A DNA stretch of 64,000 nucleotides. Origin: Bilifractor sp002394235 (GTDB lineage: Bacteria; Bacillota; Clostridia; Lachnospirales; Lachnospiraceae). Location: the NCBI RefSeq assembly GCF_052118845.1, contig NZ_JBQKGJ010000005.1, positions 62,001-126,000 of the forward strand, read 5' to 3'. Position 1 is the stretch's first letter. Each line of letters opens with the position of its first letter. The notes beneath the pieces are model-generated. The model searched no databases. It was not told the DNA's origin and was given only the letters and a program-made list of their open reading frames with translations. This document shows, one piece after another, positions 1-9,245 of the stretch. A program made the translations under genes and the position numbers.

Positions 1-2
1 CT

Positions 3-1817
3 CATGATCCGAATGACTTCGAGGTAGGAAAACGTCACAATCTCGAGGAAATCAACATTCTGAATGATGATGCAACCATGAATGAGAAGTGCGGAAAATA
101 TGCGGGTATGGACCGTTATGTGGCGAGAAAGGCAATTGTAAAGGATCTGGAGGACCTGGGACTTCTGGTCAAGGTCGTTCCGCACACGCATTCTGTAGGT
201 ACTCATGACAGGTGCCATACAACTGTCGAGCCGATGGTCAAGCCACAGTGGTTTGTCCGGATGAAGGAGATGGGACAGGCTGCGCTGGATGCGCTGAACA
301 GCGGCGATCTGCAGTTCGTTCCGGAGAGCTATGGCAAGACCTATACACACTGGCTGGAGAACATCAAGGACTGGTGTATCTCCCGGCAGCTGTGGTGGGG
401 ACACAGAATTCCGGCCTATTACTGCGAGGACTGCGGAGAAATGGTTGTACAGCGCGGCGGAGCGCCTGCAAAATGCCCGAAGTGCGGAGGAACGCATTTC
501 CGTCAGGAGGAGGATACGCTGGATACCTGGTTCTCGTCCGCGCTCTGGCCGTTCTCTACGCTTGGCTGGCCGGACAAGACGCCGGAGCTGGAGTACTTCT
601 ATCCGACAGATGTGCTGGTGACCGGGTATGACATCATCTTCTTCTGGGTTATCCGGATGGTGTTTTCCGCAATTGAGCAGACCGGGAAGGTTCCCTTCCA
701 CCATGTGCTGATTCACGGTCTTGTCCGTGATTCTCAGGGAAGAAAAATGAGCAAGTCCCTTGGAAACGGCATTGATCCCATCGAGGTGATTGACAAGTAC
801 GGCGCGGACGCGCTGCGTCTGACGCTCATGACCGGAAATGCTCCGGGTAATGACATGCGTTTCTACTGGGAGAAGGTTGAGGCGAGCCGGAACTTCGCAA
901 ACAAGGTATGGAATGCTTCGAGATTTATTATGATGAATCTCGGCGATACGGAGGTTCCGAAGGAAATGGATCCTGCAAGGCTGGATTACGCTTCCCGGTG
1001 GATTCTCTCGAAGGCGAATACCCTCGCGAAGGATGTCACGGAGAACATGGACAAGTATGAGCTTGGAATTGCGGTTCAGAAGGTCTATGATTTTATCTGG
1101 GAGGAGTTCTGCGACTGGTACATTGAGATGTCCAAGCCGGTGCTCTACAGTGAGAACGAAGACGAGAAGCTTCCGGTTCTCTGGACGCTGAAGACTGTTC
1201 TTTCGGAGGCGCTTAAGCTTCTGCATCCGTTCATGCCGTTCATTACAGAGGAGATCTACTGTACATTGAATCCGGATGAGGAATCGGTGATGATCTCTCC
1301 GTGGCCGGTCTATAGGGAAGAATACCATTTTGAAGAAGAATCAGCTGTCGAGCTAATGAAGGAAGCAGTGCGCAGAATTCGTGACGTGCGCAGCTCTCAT
1401 AACGTGCCGCCGAGCAAGAAGGCAAATGTCTTCATTGTTTCCGGTGAGGAGGATGTGCTGAAGAAGTTCAGAGAGGCAGAGTCGTTCTTCGGAACACTTG
1501 CTCATGCGGAGAGCGTTTCTCTTCAGAAGACGAAGGAGAATATCGATGACGATGCCTTTTCAGCAATCATACCGGGCGCGGTGATTTACATCCCGTTTGC
1601 GGATCTGATCGATATCGACAAGGAGAGAGAGCGTCTGACGAAGGAAAGAGAACGTCTGACGAAGGAAATTGCCCGCTCGAACGGAATGCTTGGAAACGAA
1701 AAATTCCTTCAGAAGGCTCCTGAGAAGAAGGTGCAGGAGGAGCGGGATAAGCTTGAAAATTACAGACAGATGATGGCTCAGGTGGAAGAGCGTCTGGCTC
1801 AGCTGGAGAAGAACTGA
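3..1817 (+). CDS. valS: Valyl-tRNA synthetase, C-terminal two thirds (5' end outside window)
   Basis: Charges tRNA-Val with valine in the cytoplasm. The frame is open from base 3, so this is the 3' part of a longer gene; 604 residues are visible out of the roughly 880 usual for the family. The class I signature KMSKS is at bases 744-758, preceded by HGLVRDSQGR. A CxxC...CxxC pair (CEDCG, CPKCG) near bases 424-490 looks like a zinc knuckle. The last 65 residues are charged and heptad-like, ending RLAQLEKN, matching the C-terminal tRNA-binding coiled coil of ValRS. A T-box leader, if present, would lie outside the window. Identification is very secure; only the start is unseen. Confidence 0.97.
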   Translation, partial: HDPNDFEVGKRHNLEEINILNDDATMNEKCGKYAGMDRYVARKAIVKDLEDLGLLVKVVPHTHSVGTHDRCHTTVEPMVKPQWFVRMKEMGQAALDALNSGDLQFVPESYGKTYTHWLENIKDWCISRQLWWGHRIPAYYCEDCGEMVVQRGGAPAKCPKCGGTHFRQEEDTLDTWFSSALWPFSTLGWPDKTPELEYFYPTDVLVTGYDIIFFWVIRMVFSAIEQTGKVPFHHVLIHGLVRDSQGRKMSKSLGNGIDPIEVIDKYGADALRLTLMTGNAPGNDMRFYWEKVEASRNFANKVWNASRFIMMNLGDTEVPKEMDPARLDYASRWILSKANTLAKDVTENMDKYELGIAVQKVYDFIWEEFCDWYIEMSKPVLYSENEDEKLPVLWTLKTVLSEALKLLHPFMPFITEEIYCTLNPDEESVMISPWPVYREEYHFEEESAVELMKEAVRRIRDVRSSHNVPPSKKANVFIVSGEEDVLKKFREAESFFGTLAHAESVSLQKTKENIDDDAFSAIIPGAVIYIPFADLIDIDKERERLTKERERLTKEIARSNGMLGNEKFLQKAPEKKVQEERDKLENYRQMMAQVEERLAQLEKN

Positions 1818-1845
1818 GAGCAGACGCAGCTGGAGAAAAAGAAAG

Positions 1846-3954
1846 ATGAAGAGAATCGTGTTCGGACAGAAGGATAACTGCGACGGGAATGACACAGAAT
1901 GTTTGAACGGAAGGAAGAAGAGGGCGGACCTGGAATACTGGGTCCGTCTGATGAACCGTTTCTCGGTGCCGTTCCAGGCATTGTGGTGCTGCATCCTGTA
2001 TTTTATCATGGAGCTGATCTCCAGGCGTTCGTTTATTGGCGCGTGGAAATACATGACAGACAGTCCTCTTGTCTTTCTGTACAACGCGTTTCTGATCTTT
2101 ACGACGATGTCGGTGGCATTTCTGTTCCGCAGGCGCGTCTGGGTGCGGGTATTTGTGTCCGGTTTCTGGTTTGTACTGAGTCTGGCGAACGGAATTATTC
2201 TGTCAAATCGTGTCACACCTTTTACGGGACAGGATTTGAAGCTCCTCGCAGACGCGAAGAAGGTCGTGACGGAGTATATTCCGCCGGTCCTGTTCGGCCT
2301 GATGATGGCCGGACTGGCGGCAGGGATTTTCTTCCTGATCCGCTATTTCTTTAAGGCACCGAAATACCAGGGAAAACGCAGCTGGTTTGTGGATGTTGTC
2401 ATCGTCGGCGCAAGCATTGCCCTTTTTGCGGGTGCTACCGAGTTGGGTATCCACACAAGAATCCTTTCCAGTTATTTCGGAAACCTTGCCATGTCGTATC
2501 AGAACTATGGATTTCCATACTGCTTCTCGGTCACTGTTTTTGATACCGGAATGAGCCGGCCGAACGGATATTCCGAGAAGCTGATCAGCTATATCGAGAA
2601 GGATGAGGATGAAAAGCTTCCCGATTCTGATACGAAGGGAGCGGCGGACACCAATCTCGTTTTTCTTCAGCTGGAGTCTTTTTTTGATCCGGAGACTGTG
2701 ACAGGTCTGAAGATTTCTGAGGACCCGATCCCATATTTCCATAAGCTGCAGAAGAAATACTCTTCCGGTATGCTGAAGGTGCCGGTCGTTGGTGCCGGAA
2801 CTGTAAACACAGAATTTGAGGCGATCACCGGCATGAGCCTGTCTTATTTTGGGGCCGGTGAGTATCCCTACAAGACGGTTTTGAAAAAGGAAACCGTAGA
2901 GAGCATTCCCTTCGATCTCAAGAGAGTCGGATACAGTACGCATGCCATTCATAATAATGAGGCGACCTTCTACGGGAGAAACACGGTTTATCCGAATCTC
3001 GGCTTTGACACCTTCACCTCCGAAGAATACATGCCGGATATCACCGACGTGACGGAAACCGGATGGGTCAAGGACCATATTCTGACGGCGGAAATCATGA
3101 AGGCGCTGAAGTCGACGGAAGGAGCGGACTATGTATACACCGTATCCGTGCAGGGACACGGGGATTATCCGACAGAGCCCGTGATCAGTGATCCGGAAAT
3201 CACTGTGACCGGAGCGGAGAAGAAAGAGCAGAACGATTATTCGTGGGAATATTACTGTGAGCAGATTCATGAGATGGATCAGTTCGTCCATGAGCTTACG
3301 GATGCGCTTCAGAATTTTGATGAGCCGGTTGTTCTGGTGATGTACGGAGATCATCTGCCGACGATGGGACTGAAGGAAAGTGATGTGAAGGGATGGAATC
3401 TATACCGTACACCCTATATCATCTGGGATAACATGGGGCTGAAGAAGAAAGACAAGAATCTGGCCGCCTATCAGATCGGAGCCGAGGTTCTGAAGAGGCT
3501 CGGGCTGTACGACGGGACGCTGGTCAGATACCATGAGTCGGAGCGGGGAGACCGGTTCTACCAGAGCAATCTGGAGGTTATGCAGTATGATATGCTATAT
3601 GGCGAGCAGTACGTCTATAACGGAACGAGTCCGTTCGCGCCGACCGACATGAAGATGGGCACCGAGCCGATTCAAGTGGAGCGGATCGTGAAATCTGGAA
3701 CCGATGAGGAACCGCTTTATTACGTTTATGGGCAGAACTTTACGGCGGCCAGCAGACTGGCGGTGAATGGTGAGATGGTGAAGGATACGGTCTGTGTCAG
3801 CAACAGTCTGCTTCTTGCGCAGGGACTTGAGCTGAAGGGCACGGATGAGATCAGTGTGGTTCAGAAGAGTGATACCTCGAACGAGATTCTGTCGGAAACG
3901 GATGAAAAACCGCTCGCATTATACCTTGAAAAGGGAGAGGCAACCAAAAATTGA
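1846..3954 (+). CDS. LtaS-family membrane sulfatase (polyglycerol-phosphate / phosphoglycerol transferase type)
   Basis: A 702-residue membrane protein with about five transmembrane segments (roughly residues 43-60, 73-95, 100-120, 146-168, 182-200) followed by an extracellular sulfatase-fold domain. Metal and nucleophile residues of the family are visible: Glu277 in QLESFF, Thr319 in GTVNTEFE aligned with the catalytic Thr of LtaS, and Asp502-His503 in YGDHLP; HGDYP is the other His-bearing loop. Enzymes of this family move phosphoglycerol from phosphatidylglycerol to lipoteichoic acid or other surface glycans; which polymer is used here cannot be told. A C-terminal extension of about 110 residues looks like a beta-rich add-on. 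The start has only a weak purine-rich ribosome site (GAGAAAAAGAAAG). Its stop overlaps the folC start. Confidence 0.88.
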   Translation: MKRIVFGQKDNCDGNDTECLNGRKKRADLEYWVRLMNRFSVPFQALWCCILYFIMELISRRSFIGAWKYMTDSPLVFLYNAFLIFTTMSVAFLFRRRVWVRVFVSGFWFVLSLANGIILSNRVTPFTGQDLKLLADAKKVVTEYIPPVLFGLMMAGLAAGIFFLIRYFFKAPKYQGKRSWFVDVVIVGASIALFAGATELGIHTRILSSYFGNLAMSYQNYGFPYCFSVTVFDTGMSRPNGYSEKLISYIEKDEDEKLPDSDTKGAADTNLVFLQLESFFDPETVTGLKISEDPIPYFHKLQKKYSSGMLKVPVVGAGTVNTEFEAITGMSLSYFGAGEYPYKTVLKKETVESIPFDLKRVGYSTHAIHNNEATFYGRNTVYPNLGFDTFTSEEYMPDITDVTETGWVKDHILTAEIMKALKSTEGADYVYTVSVQGHGDYPTEPVISDPEITVTGAEKKEQNDYSWEYYCEQIHEMDQFVHELTDALQNFDEPVVLVMYGDHLPTMGLKESDVKGWNLYRTPYIIWDNMGLKKKDKNLAAYQIGAEVLKRLGLYDGTLVRYHESERGDRFYQSNLEVMQYDMLYGEQYVYNGTSPFAPTDMKMGTEPIQVERIVKSGTDEEPLYYVYGQNFTAASRLAVNGEMVKDTVCVSNSLLLAQGLELKGTDEISVVQKSDTSNEILSETDEKPLALYLEKGEATKN

Positions 3955-5249
3955 CATACAATGAAACAGTAGATTATATTGAAAGCATCCCGAAATTTAC
4001 CACCAAGACGTCTCTTGATCACACACGACGCATTCTGGACAGGCTCGGACACCCGGAAGAGGTAATGAAGATTATACACGTGGCCGGGACAAACGGTAAG
4101 GGCAGTGTGTGCGCCTACCTGAATTCAATGCTGATGGAGGGCGGGTACAAGGTCGGACTTTTTACGTCTCCGCATCTGATCCGGATCAATGAGAGATACC
4201 AGATCAACGGAGAAACGGTGAGTGATGATCTGTTTACAGAGGCTTTTGACAAAGTGATGGCAGCGGTGAAGCTGACCATGGCGGAGGGGGATACTCATCC
4301 GACCTACTTTGAGACCTTATTCCTGATGGGCCTTATAATTTTCCGGGAAAAACAGGTAGATTATACGATCCTTGAGGTCGGAATGGGAGGCAGGCTGGAT
4401 GCGACAAATGTGATCCGGCATCCCCTCGCATCCATCATTACATCGATCAGCCTGGACCACACGGAGTATCTCGGGGATACAATCCCGGAGATCGCTTTTG
4501 AGAAGGCGGGGATTATCAAGGAGGGCGCACCGGTAATCTTTGACGGACATGATGGGGAAGCCTCCGAAGTGATCCGGAAGCGAGCAGAGGAACTTGGAGC
4601 GCCCTGCTATGAGCTGACACCTGCCATGTACCATGTGGTGCGTACGACGAAGGAAGGGGTCACTTTTGACTTTACGCCGGATGGCACTGCTGCCGTCCGT
4701 CTCCGGATTCCGCAGATTGCGGAGTATCAGATGATGAATGCTTCTCTCGCATTTTTCACGATGAAACTTCTGGAGAAGATACATGGGATACCGGAGGTAA
4801 AACTGGCGGCAGGCCTTTCGCGGATGAAATGGCCCTGCAGGATGGAGACGGTGCTTCCGGATGTCATCATCGACGGCGCACACAATGCGGACGGAATTGC
4901 CGAATTTGTCAGAACGGTGGAACATTTTCATAAGGATCAGGAGATTACACTGCTGTTTTCCTGTGTCCGGGACAAGAGATACCAGGACATGATCCGGGAA
5001 CTGGTGGAGAGAATTCACCCTGACCGCGTCATTACGACCCGGATCTCCGGCAGCCGTGAAGTTTCCGAGGATGAGCTCGCAGAGCTGTTTCGGGATGACG
5101 GAGCGGTGGCGGTCTTCTCGGAACCTTCACCAGAGAGGGCTTTTGATCTGGCCCTTGCCCTGAAGGAGGATGGCATGCTGTTCTGCGTCGGTTCGCTGTA
5201 TCTGGCGGGAGAACTGAAGGCTTATCTGAACGCCGCGAAGCGAAACTGA
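3951..5249 (+). CDS. folC: Folylpolyglutamate synthase / dihydrofolate synthase
   Basis: Adds glutamate to folates (and possibly makes dihydrofolate) using ATP in the cytosol. The ATP-binding loop HVAGTNGKGS is near residue 42, followed by Mur-ligase-like motifs: LEVGMGGRLDATN, TSISLDHTEYLG and DGAHNADG. Length 432 residues is normal. The start is TTG at 3951, overlapping the preceding TGA by four bases (TTGA) with GGGAGAGG 11 bases upstream, which suggests translational coupling. The last codons (AYLNAAKRN) form the first unit of a decaying tandem repeat that runs on past the stop. Confidence 0.95.
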   Translation: MTYNETVDYIESIPKFTTKTSLDHTRRILDRLGHPEEVMKIIHVAGTNGKGSVCAYLNSMLMEGGYKVGLFTSPHLIRINERYQINGETVSDDLFTEAFDKVMAAVKLTMAEGDTHPTYFETLFLMGLIIFREKQVDYTILEVGMGGRLDATNVIRHPLASIITSISLDHTEYLGDTIPEIAFEKAGIIKEGAPVIFDGHDGEASEVIRKRAEELGAPCYELTPAMYHVVRTTKEGVTFDFTPDGTAAVRLRIPQIAEYQMMNASLAFFTMKLLEKIHGIPEVKLAAGLSRMKWPCRMETVLPDVIIDGAHNADGIAEFVRTVEHFHKDQEITLLFSCVRDKRYQDMIRELVERIHPDRVITTRISGSREVSEDELAELFRDDGAVAVFSEPSPERAFDLALALKEDGMLFCVGSLYLAGELKAYLNAAKRN

Positions 5250-5399
5250 GGGTTTATCTGAACGCCGCGAAGCGAAACTGAGGGTTTATCTGAACACCCC
5301 GAGGCGAAAATGAGGGTTTGTCTGAACGAAACGGAAGGTTTATCTGAACGCCTCGAAGTGCAATGGAAGGTTTATCTGAATAGGACGAAGCAAAACAGG
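5219..5399 (+). repeat. Degenerate 32-bp tandem array starting in the folC 3' end
   Basis: The last 31 bases of folC, including its TGA, are followed by units at 5250-5281 and 5282-5313, a shortened unit at 5314-5334, and units at 5335-5366 and about 5367-5399. Each starts GGTTTATCTGAA or a variant. Divergence from the folC copy grows with distance. Seen directly; duplication of the coding tail followed by decay is inference. Confidence 0.9.
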
Positions 5400-5440
5400 A
5401 GAAAACGCCGGAGTTCACACACGAAAGGAGCAGGTTCTGT

Positions 5441-5602
5441 ATGCTGGATTATGACGAGGAACTGAAAAAGTTTAAGCCGAGTCTTGATGTGGAGAATGTT
5501 GAGAATGCGATAAAAAATCAGGATCTGACAGACATTGTCGATCTTCTCAGAGAACTGGAACTCAACCAGAAGAATTCTTCAAAGACAGAAAAGGAGTCAT
5601 GA
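5441..5602 (+). CDS. Small acidic protein of unknown function (53 residues)
   Basis: ATG 5441 is preceded by GAAAGGAG with 9-10 bases spacing, a good ribosome site. The frame gives a 53-residue protein starting MLDYDEELKKFKPSLDVE and ending in a charged tail SSKTEKES. The stop TGA abuts the ATG of the next gene directly, so the two genes are probably translated together. The middle (ENVENAIKNQDLTDIVDLLRE) would form one or two amphipathic helices. No family is recognised. The coupling suggests a partner or regulator of the membrane TPR protein, but that is only positional. Confidence 0.75.
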   Translation: MLDYDEELKKFKPSLDVENVENAIKNQDLTDIVDLLRELELNQKNSSKTEKES

Positions 5603-7255
5603 ATGGTTTTCGGCCAAGATATAGCGGAGCAGCTGTCGAGAAGCTATTACAACCAGGGACTTGATATGGCCCAGATCCGTGACCTTTCCGGCGCGGTTGA
5701 TAAGCTTCGTATCAGCCTGCAGTTTAATAAGAATAATATCCAGGCAAGAAATCTTCTCGGACTGGTATATTATGAGACAGGGGAGGCGGTTTCCGCCCTG
5801 AGTGAATGGGTCATCAGCGCCAATCTCCGACCTGCAGGAAACGATGCTGCTTACTTTATTCAGAATCTGCGGTCGGATCCGAAGCACCTGGAACAGCTGA
5901 ATCAGACAATTCGTCAGTACAATGAGGCGCTGAGATCCTGCCGGGAGGGAAATGATGATATCGCGGCGGTTGAGCTTCGAAAAATTGTCAGCCGCAATCC
6001 GAAGCTCGTCAGCGCTTATCTCCTTCTGGCACTGATTGAGATCAAGGATGGAAAGTATTCTCACGCGCGAAGGATGCTGAAGCGGGTGCTTCGCATTGAC
6101 AGGGTCAATCCGTCCGCGCTTCGTTACCTCAGGGAGATTGATGAGGCAACGGGCACAACGACGACAATGGACATTCGGACCCGCGACAGAAGAAGAGGCA
6201 GAAAGAAGAATGAGAATCCGGACGAGGATCTGCAGCAGAACGCCGCGGTCAGGCAGGCTGCATTTCGTGAGAGGCCGGCGTATCTGACACTGGTAAATGT
6301 ACTGTTTGGTGTTCTGATTGGCATCGCGGGAGCGGCTTTTGTGGTCGGTCCGGCTGTCCGGAAGAGCCTCAGCGAGTCGACGAACTCCAGGATCACGGAA
6401 TATACAACGACGATCGCCGCACAGCAGAGCAAAATCAATGATCTTCAGCAGCAGGTTGATGATTCAACCAGCTCGGTGAGTTCAGCGAAGGATCAGGTCG
6501 CCGATCTTCAGTCGACGGAGCAGTCCTATGACAATCTGCTTCAGGCTTATGTGGATTATCAGAACGGGGATTACGAGTCTGCCGGAGACGCTTTCGCAAA
6601 GGTGGACAATTCACTGCTTTCAACAGAGGCGAGTGAGATCTATGACTCAATTAAGTCTGATCTTCAGAGCCAGGCATACAGCTCCTATGTGACGCAGGGG
6701 CAGACTGCTTTTTATCAGGAAAACTGGAAAGATGCGGTTTCGTATTTTGAGAAGGCACTGGCACTGACCGATTCCTCGGATGCTGCCGATAACTACGAGG
6801 TAATGAATCTCCTTGCACAGGCCTACGCGAAAAACGGGGACACGGACAAGGCAATCGCTGAATATCAGGCGATCATCGACGCGAATCCGGACACGCGGAG
6901 GGCGGAATACGCGGAGTATGCCATTACCGAGCTTGGCGGAACCTATACAACATCCGGGTCCGGCACTGGAGAGGGCGGAGCGGATGCGAATACAGCAGGC
7001 ACAGCAGAGGATACTGCCGGCACCGCCGGGGCGGCAGATACGGCAGGGACGCAGAACAACGGATACGCCGACTCGGATGGTGACGGTATACCGGATGATG
7101 AGGGAACAGCCGGAACCGGTACCGGAGCAGGCGGCGGAACAGCCGGAACCGGTACTGGAACAGGCGGTGAAACAGCCGGAACAGGTACAGGAGCAGATGT
7201 GGGAACAGCAGGAGCAGCCAACGGGCTCAATCAGTCAGCCGGCTGGGGAGGCTGA
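5603..7255 (+). CDS. Membrane-anchored tetratricopeptide-repeat protein with Gly/Thr-rich tail
   Basis: A 550-residue protein. Residues about 1-180 hold TPR-like helical pairs (for example AQIRDLSGAVDKLRISLQFN and KYSHARRMLKRVLRIDRVNP). A basic stretch (RTRDRRRGRKK) precedes one membrane helix at about 228-252, so the N-terminal TPRs are cytoplasmic and the rest external. The outer part has a coiled coil (260-310) and two or three more TPR units (about 320-440). The tail is Ala/Gly/Thr-rich with three 11-residue units (GTAGTGTGAGG type, bases 7103-7201) and a DSDGDGIPDDEG segment resembling a calcium-binding thrombospondin type 3 loop. It is probably a cell-envelope scaffold; the exact role is unknown. 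It directly follows the 53-residue gene and precedes murB. Confidence 0.82.
   Translation: MVFGQDIAEQLSRSYYNQGLDMAQIRDLSGAVDKLRISLQFNKNNIQARNLLGLVYYETGEAVSALSEWVISANLRPAGNDAAYFIQNLRSDPKHLEQLNQTIRQYNEALRSCREGNDDIAAVELRKIVSRNPKLVSAYLLLALIEIKDGKYSHARRMLKRVLRIDRVNPSALRYLREIDEATGTTTTMDIRTRDRRRGRKKNENPDEDLQQNAAVRQAAFRERPAYLTLVNVLFGVLIGIAGAAFVVGPAVRKSLSESTNSRITEYTTTIAAQQSKINDLQQQVDDSTSSVSSAKDQVADLQSTEQSYDNLLQAYVDYQNGDYESAGDAFAKVDNSLLSTEASEIYDSIKSDLQSQAYSSYVTQGQTAFYQENWKDAVSYFEKALALTDSSDAADNYEVMNLLAQAYAKNGDTDKAIAEYQAIIDANPDTRRAEYAEYAITELGGTYTTSGSGTGEGGADANTAGTAEDTAGTAGAADTAGTQNNGYADSDGDGIPDDEGTAGTGTGAGGGTAGTGTGTGGETAGTGTGADVGTAGAANGLNQSAGWGG
7103..7201 (+). repeat. 33-bp tandem repeat coding 11-residue Gly/Thr units
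   Basis: Three 33-bp units at 7103-7135, 7136-7168 and 7169-7201 each begin GGAACAGCCGGAAC or a close variant and keep the reading frame of the TPR protein tail. Confidence 0.85.
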
Positions 7256-7274
7256 AGGGAGAATACGAACACAC

Positions 7275-8189
7275 ATGAATAATAAAGCGATAGTTGAAAT
7301 CCAGAGGATTGTCGGCGCAGATAACGCATTCCGCGAGGAACCGATGTCACGGCATACGACCTTCCGGATCGGCGGCCCGGCGGATTTGATGGTCTGTCCG
7401 ACGTCGGGCGAGGCGGTGGCAGAAACCGTCAGATTCTGCCGGGGTCAGGAGATTCCATGGTTTATCATCGGCAACGGAAGCAATCTTCTGGTCAGTGATG
7501 AGGGATACCGGGGAGTGATCATCCGGATTGATCAGAATCTGCAGCACGTTCACACAGAGGGAAGCATAATCCACGCGGAAGCGGGAATCCTTTTGTCCAG
7601 ACTTGCGGCAGAGGCGAGAGATCACTCGCTTTCCGGGCTGGAATTTGCATCCGGCATACCGGGAACGCTCGGGGGAGCCTGCACGATGAATGCGGGGGCC
7701 TACGGGGGAGAGATGAAGAATGTTCTGAAATCTGTGACCGTTCTTGATGAGAATCTGGAGGTTCGCGTTGTAACGGTCGGGGATCTGGATCTCGGTTACC
7801 GTCACAGCAGGATCATGGACCGGAGATGGATCGTTCTGGAGGCGGAGGTCTCGCTCGCAAAGGGCGACAGAGACAGAATCATCGCAAGGATGAACGATCT
7901 TCGGGATGCGCGCGTTACGAAACAGCCGCTGGAGTATCCGAGTGCCGGCAGCACCTTCAAAAGGCCGGAGGGATATTATGCCGGAAAACTGATCATGGAC
8001 GCGGGATTGTGCGGTTTCCGTGTAGGAGGCGCACAGGTTTCGGAGAAGCACTGCGGTTTTGTGATCAATCGTGATCATGCGACGGCAGAGGATGTGAGAG
8101 AATTGATTGGTCAGGTTCAGAAGCGCGTCTGGGATAAATTTCAGGTGCACCTGGAGCCGGAGGTTCGTTTCCTGGGATTCCGGGGCTGA
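7275..8189 (+). CDS. murB: UDP-N-acetylenolpyruvoylglucosamine reductase
   Basis: NADPH- and FAD-dependent reduction of UDP-GlcNAc-enolpyruvate to UDP-MurNAc, the second committed step of peptidoglycan precursor synthesis. FAD-binding motifs are visible: HTTFRIGGPADL, IGNGSNLLVSDEGY, SGLEFASGIPGTLGG and NAGAYGGE. The catalytic Ser region YPSAGSTFKRPEG and a C-terminal LEPEVRFLG follow. At 304 residues it is a normal type II MurB. The frame stays open upstream to 6813, but that part overlaps the TPR gene; ATG 7275 after GGGAG gives the family-typical N-terminus. Confidence 0.96.
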   Translation: MNNKAIVEIQRIVGADNAFREEPMSRHTTFRIGGPADLMVCPTSGEAVAETVRFCRGQEIPWFIIGNGSNLLVSDEGYRGVIIRIDQNLQHVHTEGSIIHAEAGILLSRLAAEARDHSLSGLEFASGIPGTLGGACTMNAGAYGGEMKNVLKSVTVLDENLEVRVVTVGDLDLGYRHSRIMDRRWIVLEAEVSLAKGDRDRIIARMNDLRDARVTKQPLEYPSAGSTFKRPEGYYAGKLIMDAGLCGFRVGGAQVSEKHCGFVINRDHATAEDVRELIGQVQKRVWDKFQVHLEPEVRFLGFRG

Positions 8190-8353
8190 GAACAGGGTGA
8201 TTTTTTCTCAGGCTCGTTTCAGTTAAGAGCAAAATTCCGTTTTTTGTGGAAAATGAGCTTTTGGTCAGAGGGAAAACCGTACTTTCATGGATAATGAGTC
8301 CTGGGTTAGTGTATCAGATCTGGACAATGGCAGATCAGAAAGGATGCAGGCAG

Positions 8354-9241
8354 ATGGATGAACTGGAACTTGTTTTTGTAACCGGCATGTCAGGAGCGGG
8401 GAAGTCCACCGCTCTGAAAATGCTCGAGGATATGGGATATTTCTGTGTTGATAATCTTCCCGTCTTTCTGATCGGAAAAATGATCGAGCTTACCGTTGAC
8501 GGAGAAGAGGGCAGGATTCATAAGGTAGCGATGGGAGTCGATATCCGAAGCGGAAGCCTGACGGAGGTTCGCGATGTGCTGCGCGGGCTCCGGGAGAAGG
8601 GAATTCGCTACAAGATTCTGTTCCTGGATGCAGATGACAGTACATTGATCAAGCGCTATAAGGAGACGAGGCGAAGCCATCCTCTCGCGAAGGGAGGCAG
8701 GGTCGAGACCGGGATCGCCAGGGAAAGGGAGCAGCTGGAAGAACTGAAAAAGGCGGCAGATTATATTCTGGACACGAGTCAGCTTCTCACGAGAGAGCTG
8801 AGATCAGAACTGGAGAAGATTTTTGTTGAGGATGAAGATTTCAAGAGTCTCATGGTTACGATCCTGTCCTTTGGATTCAAGTACGGAATCCCGGCCGATT
8901 CAGATCTCGTCTTTGATGTAAGGTTTTTGCCGAATCCATACTATGTTCCGGAGTTGAAGCATCTGACCGGAAAGGATCGCGAGGTTCATGATTTTGTCAT
9001 GAAATACGATGTGTCCAGACAGTTCATCGCAAAGCTGGTGGACATGGTACAGTTTCTTATCCCGAATTACATCGAGGAGGGGAAGACGCAGCTTGTAATC
9101 GCCGTGGGATGCACCGGCGGCAAGCATCGTTCGGTTACCCTTGCCGAGGAATTGTATCACCGCCTGGGCCACTCCGGTGAGTACGGGCTTCGAATTGAGC
9201 ACCGCGACATCGATAAGGATGCCGCGAGAAGGAAATCATGA
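8354..9241 (+). CDS. rapZ: RapZ/YvcJ-family nucleotide-binding protein
   Basis: A P-loop GTP/ATP-binding protein; in E. coli RapZ is the RNase adapter controlling GlmS, in Bacillus YvcJ affects competence. The Walker A motif GMSGAGKST lies at residues 10-18, and the family C-terminal domain has VGCTGGKHRSV. The frame is open from GTG 8246, but ATG 8354 has AGAAAGGA upstream and yields 295 residues, the usual family length. It sits in a murB-rapZ-whiA-HPr cluster. yvcK, which lies between these genes in Bacillus, is absent here. Whether it acts on RNA in this organism is unknown. Confidence 0.93.
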   Translation: MDELELVFVTGMSGAGKSTALKMLEDMGYFCVDNLPVFLIGKMIELTVDGEEGRIHKVAMGVDIRSGSLTEVRDVLRGLREKGIRYKILFLDADDSTLIKRYKETRRSHPLAKGGRVETGIAREREQLEELKKAADYILDTSQLLTRELRSELEKIFVEDEDFKSLMVTILSFGFKYGIPADSDLVFDVRFLPNPYYVPELKHLTGKDREVHDFVMKYDVSRQFIAKLVDMVQFLIPNYIEEGKTQLVIAVGCTGGKHRSVTLAEELYHRLGHSGEYGLRIEHRDIDKDAARRKS

Positions 9242-9245
9242 GATT

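Noticed and set aside
6813..7274. Long N-terminal extension of MurB
   Set aside because: It overlaps the TPR gene in another frame, is unlike MurB, and ATG 7275 has a ribosome site and the family-typical start.
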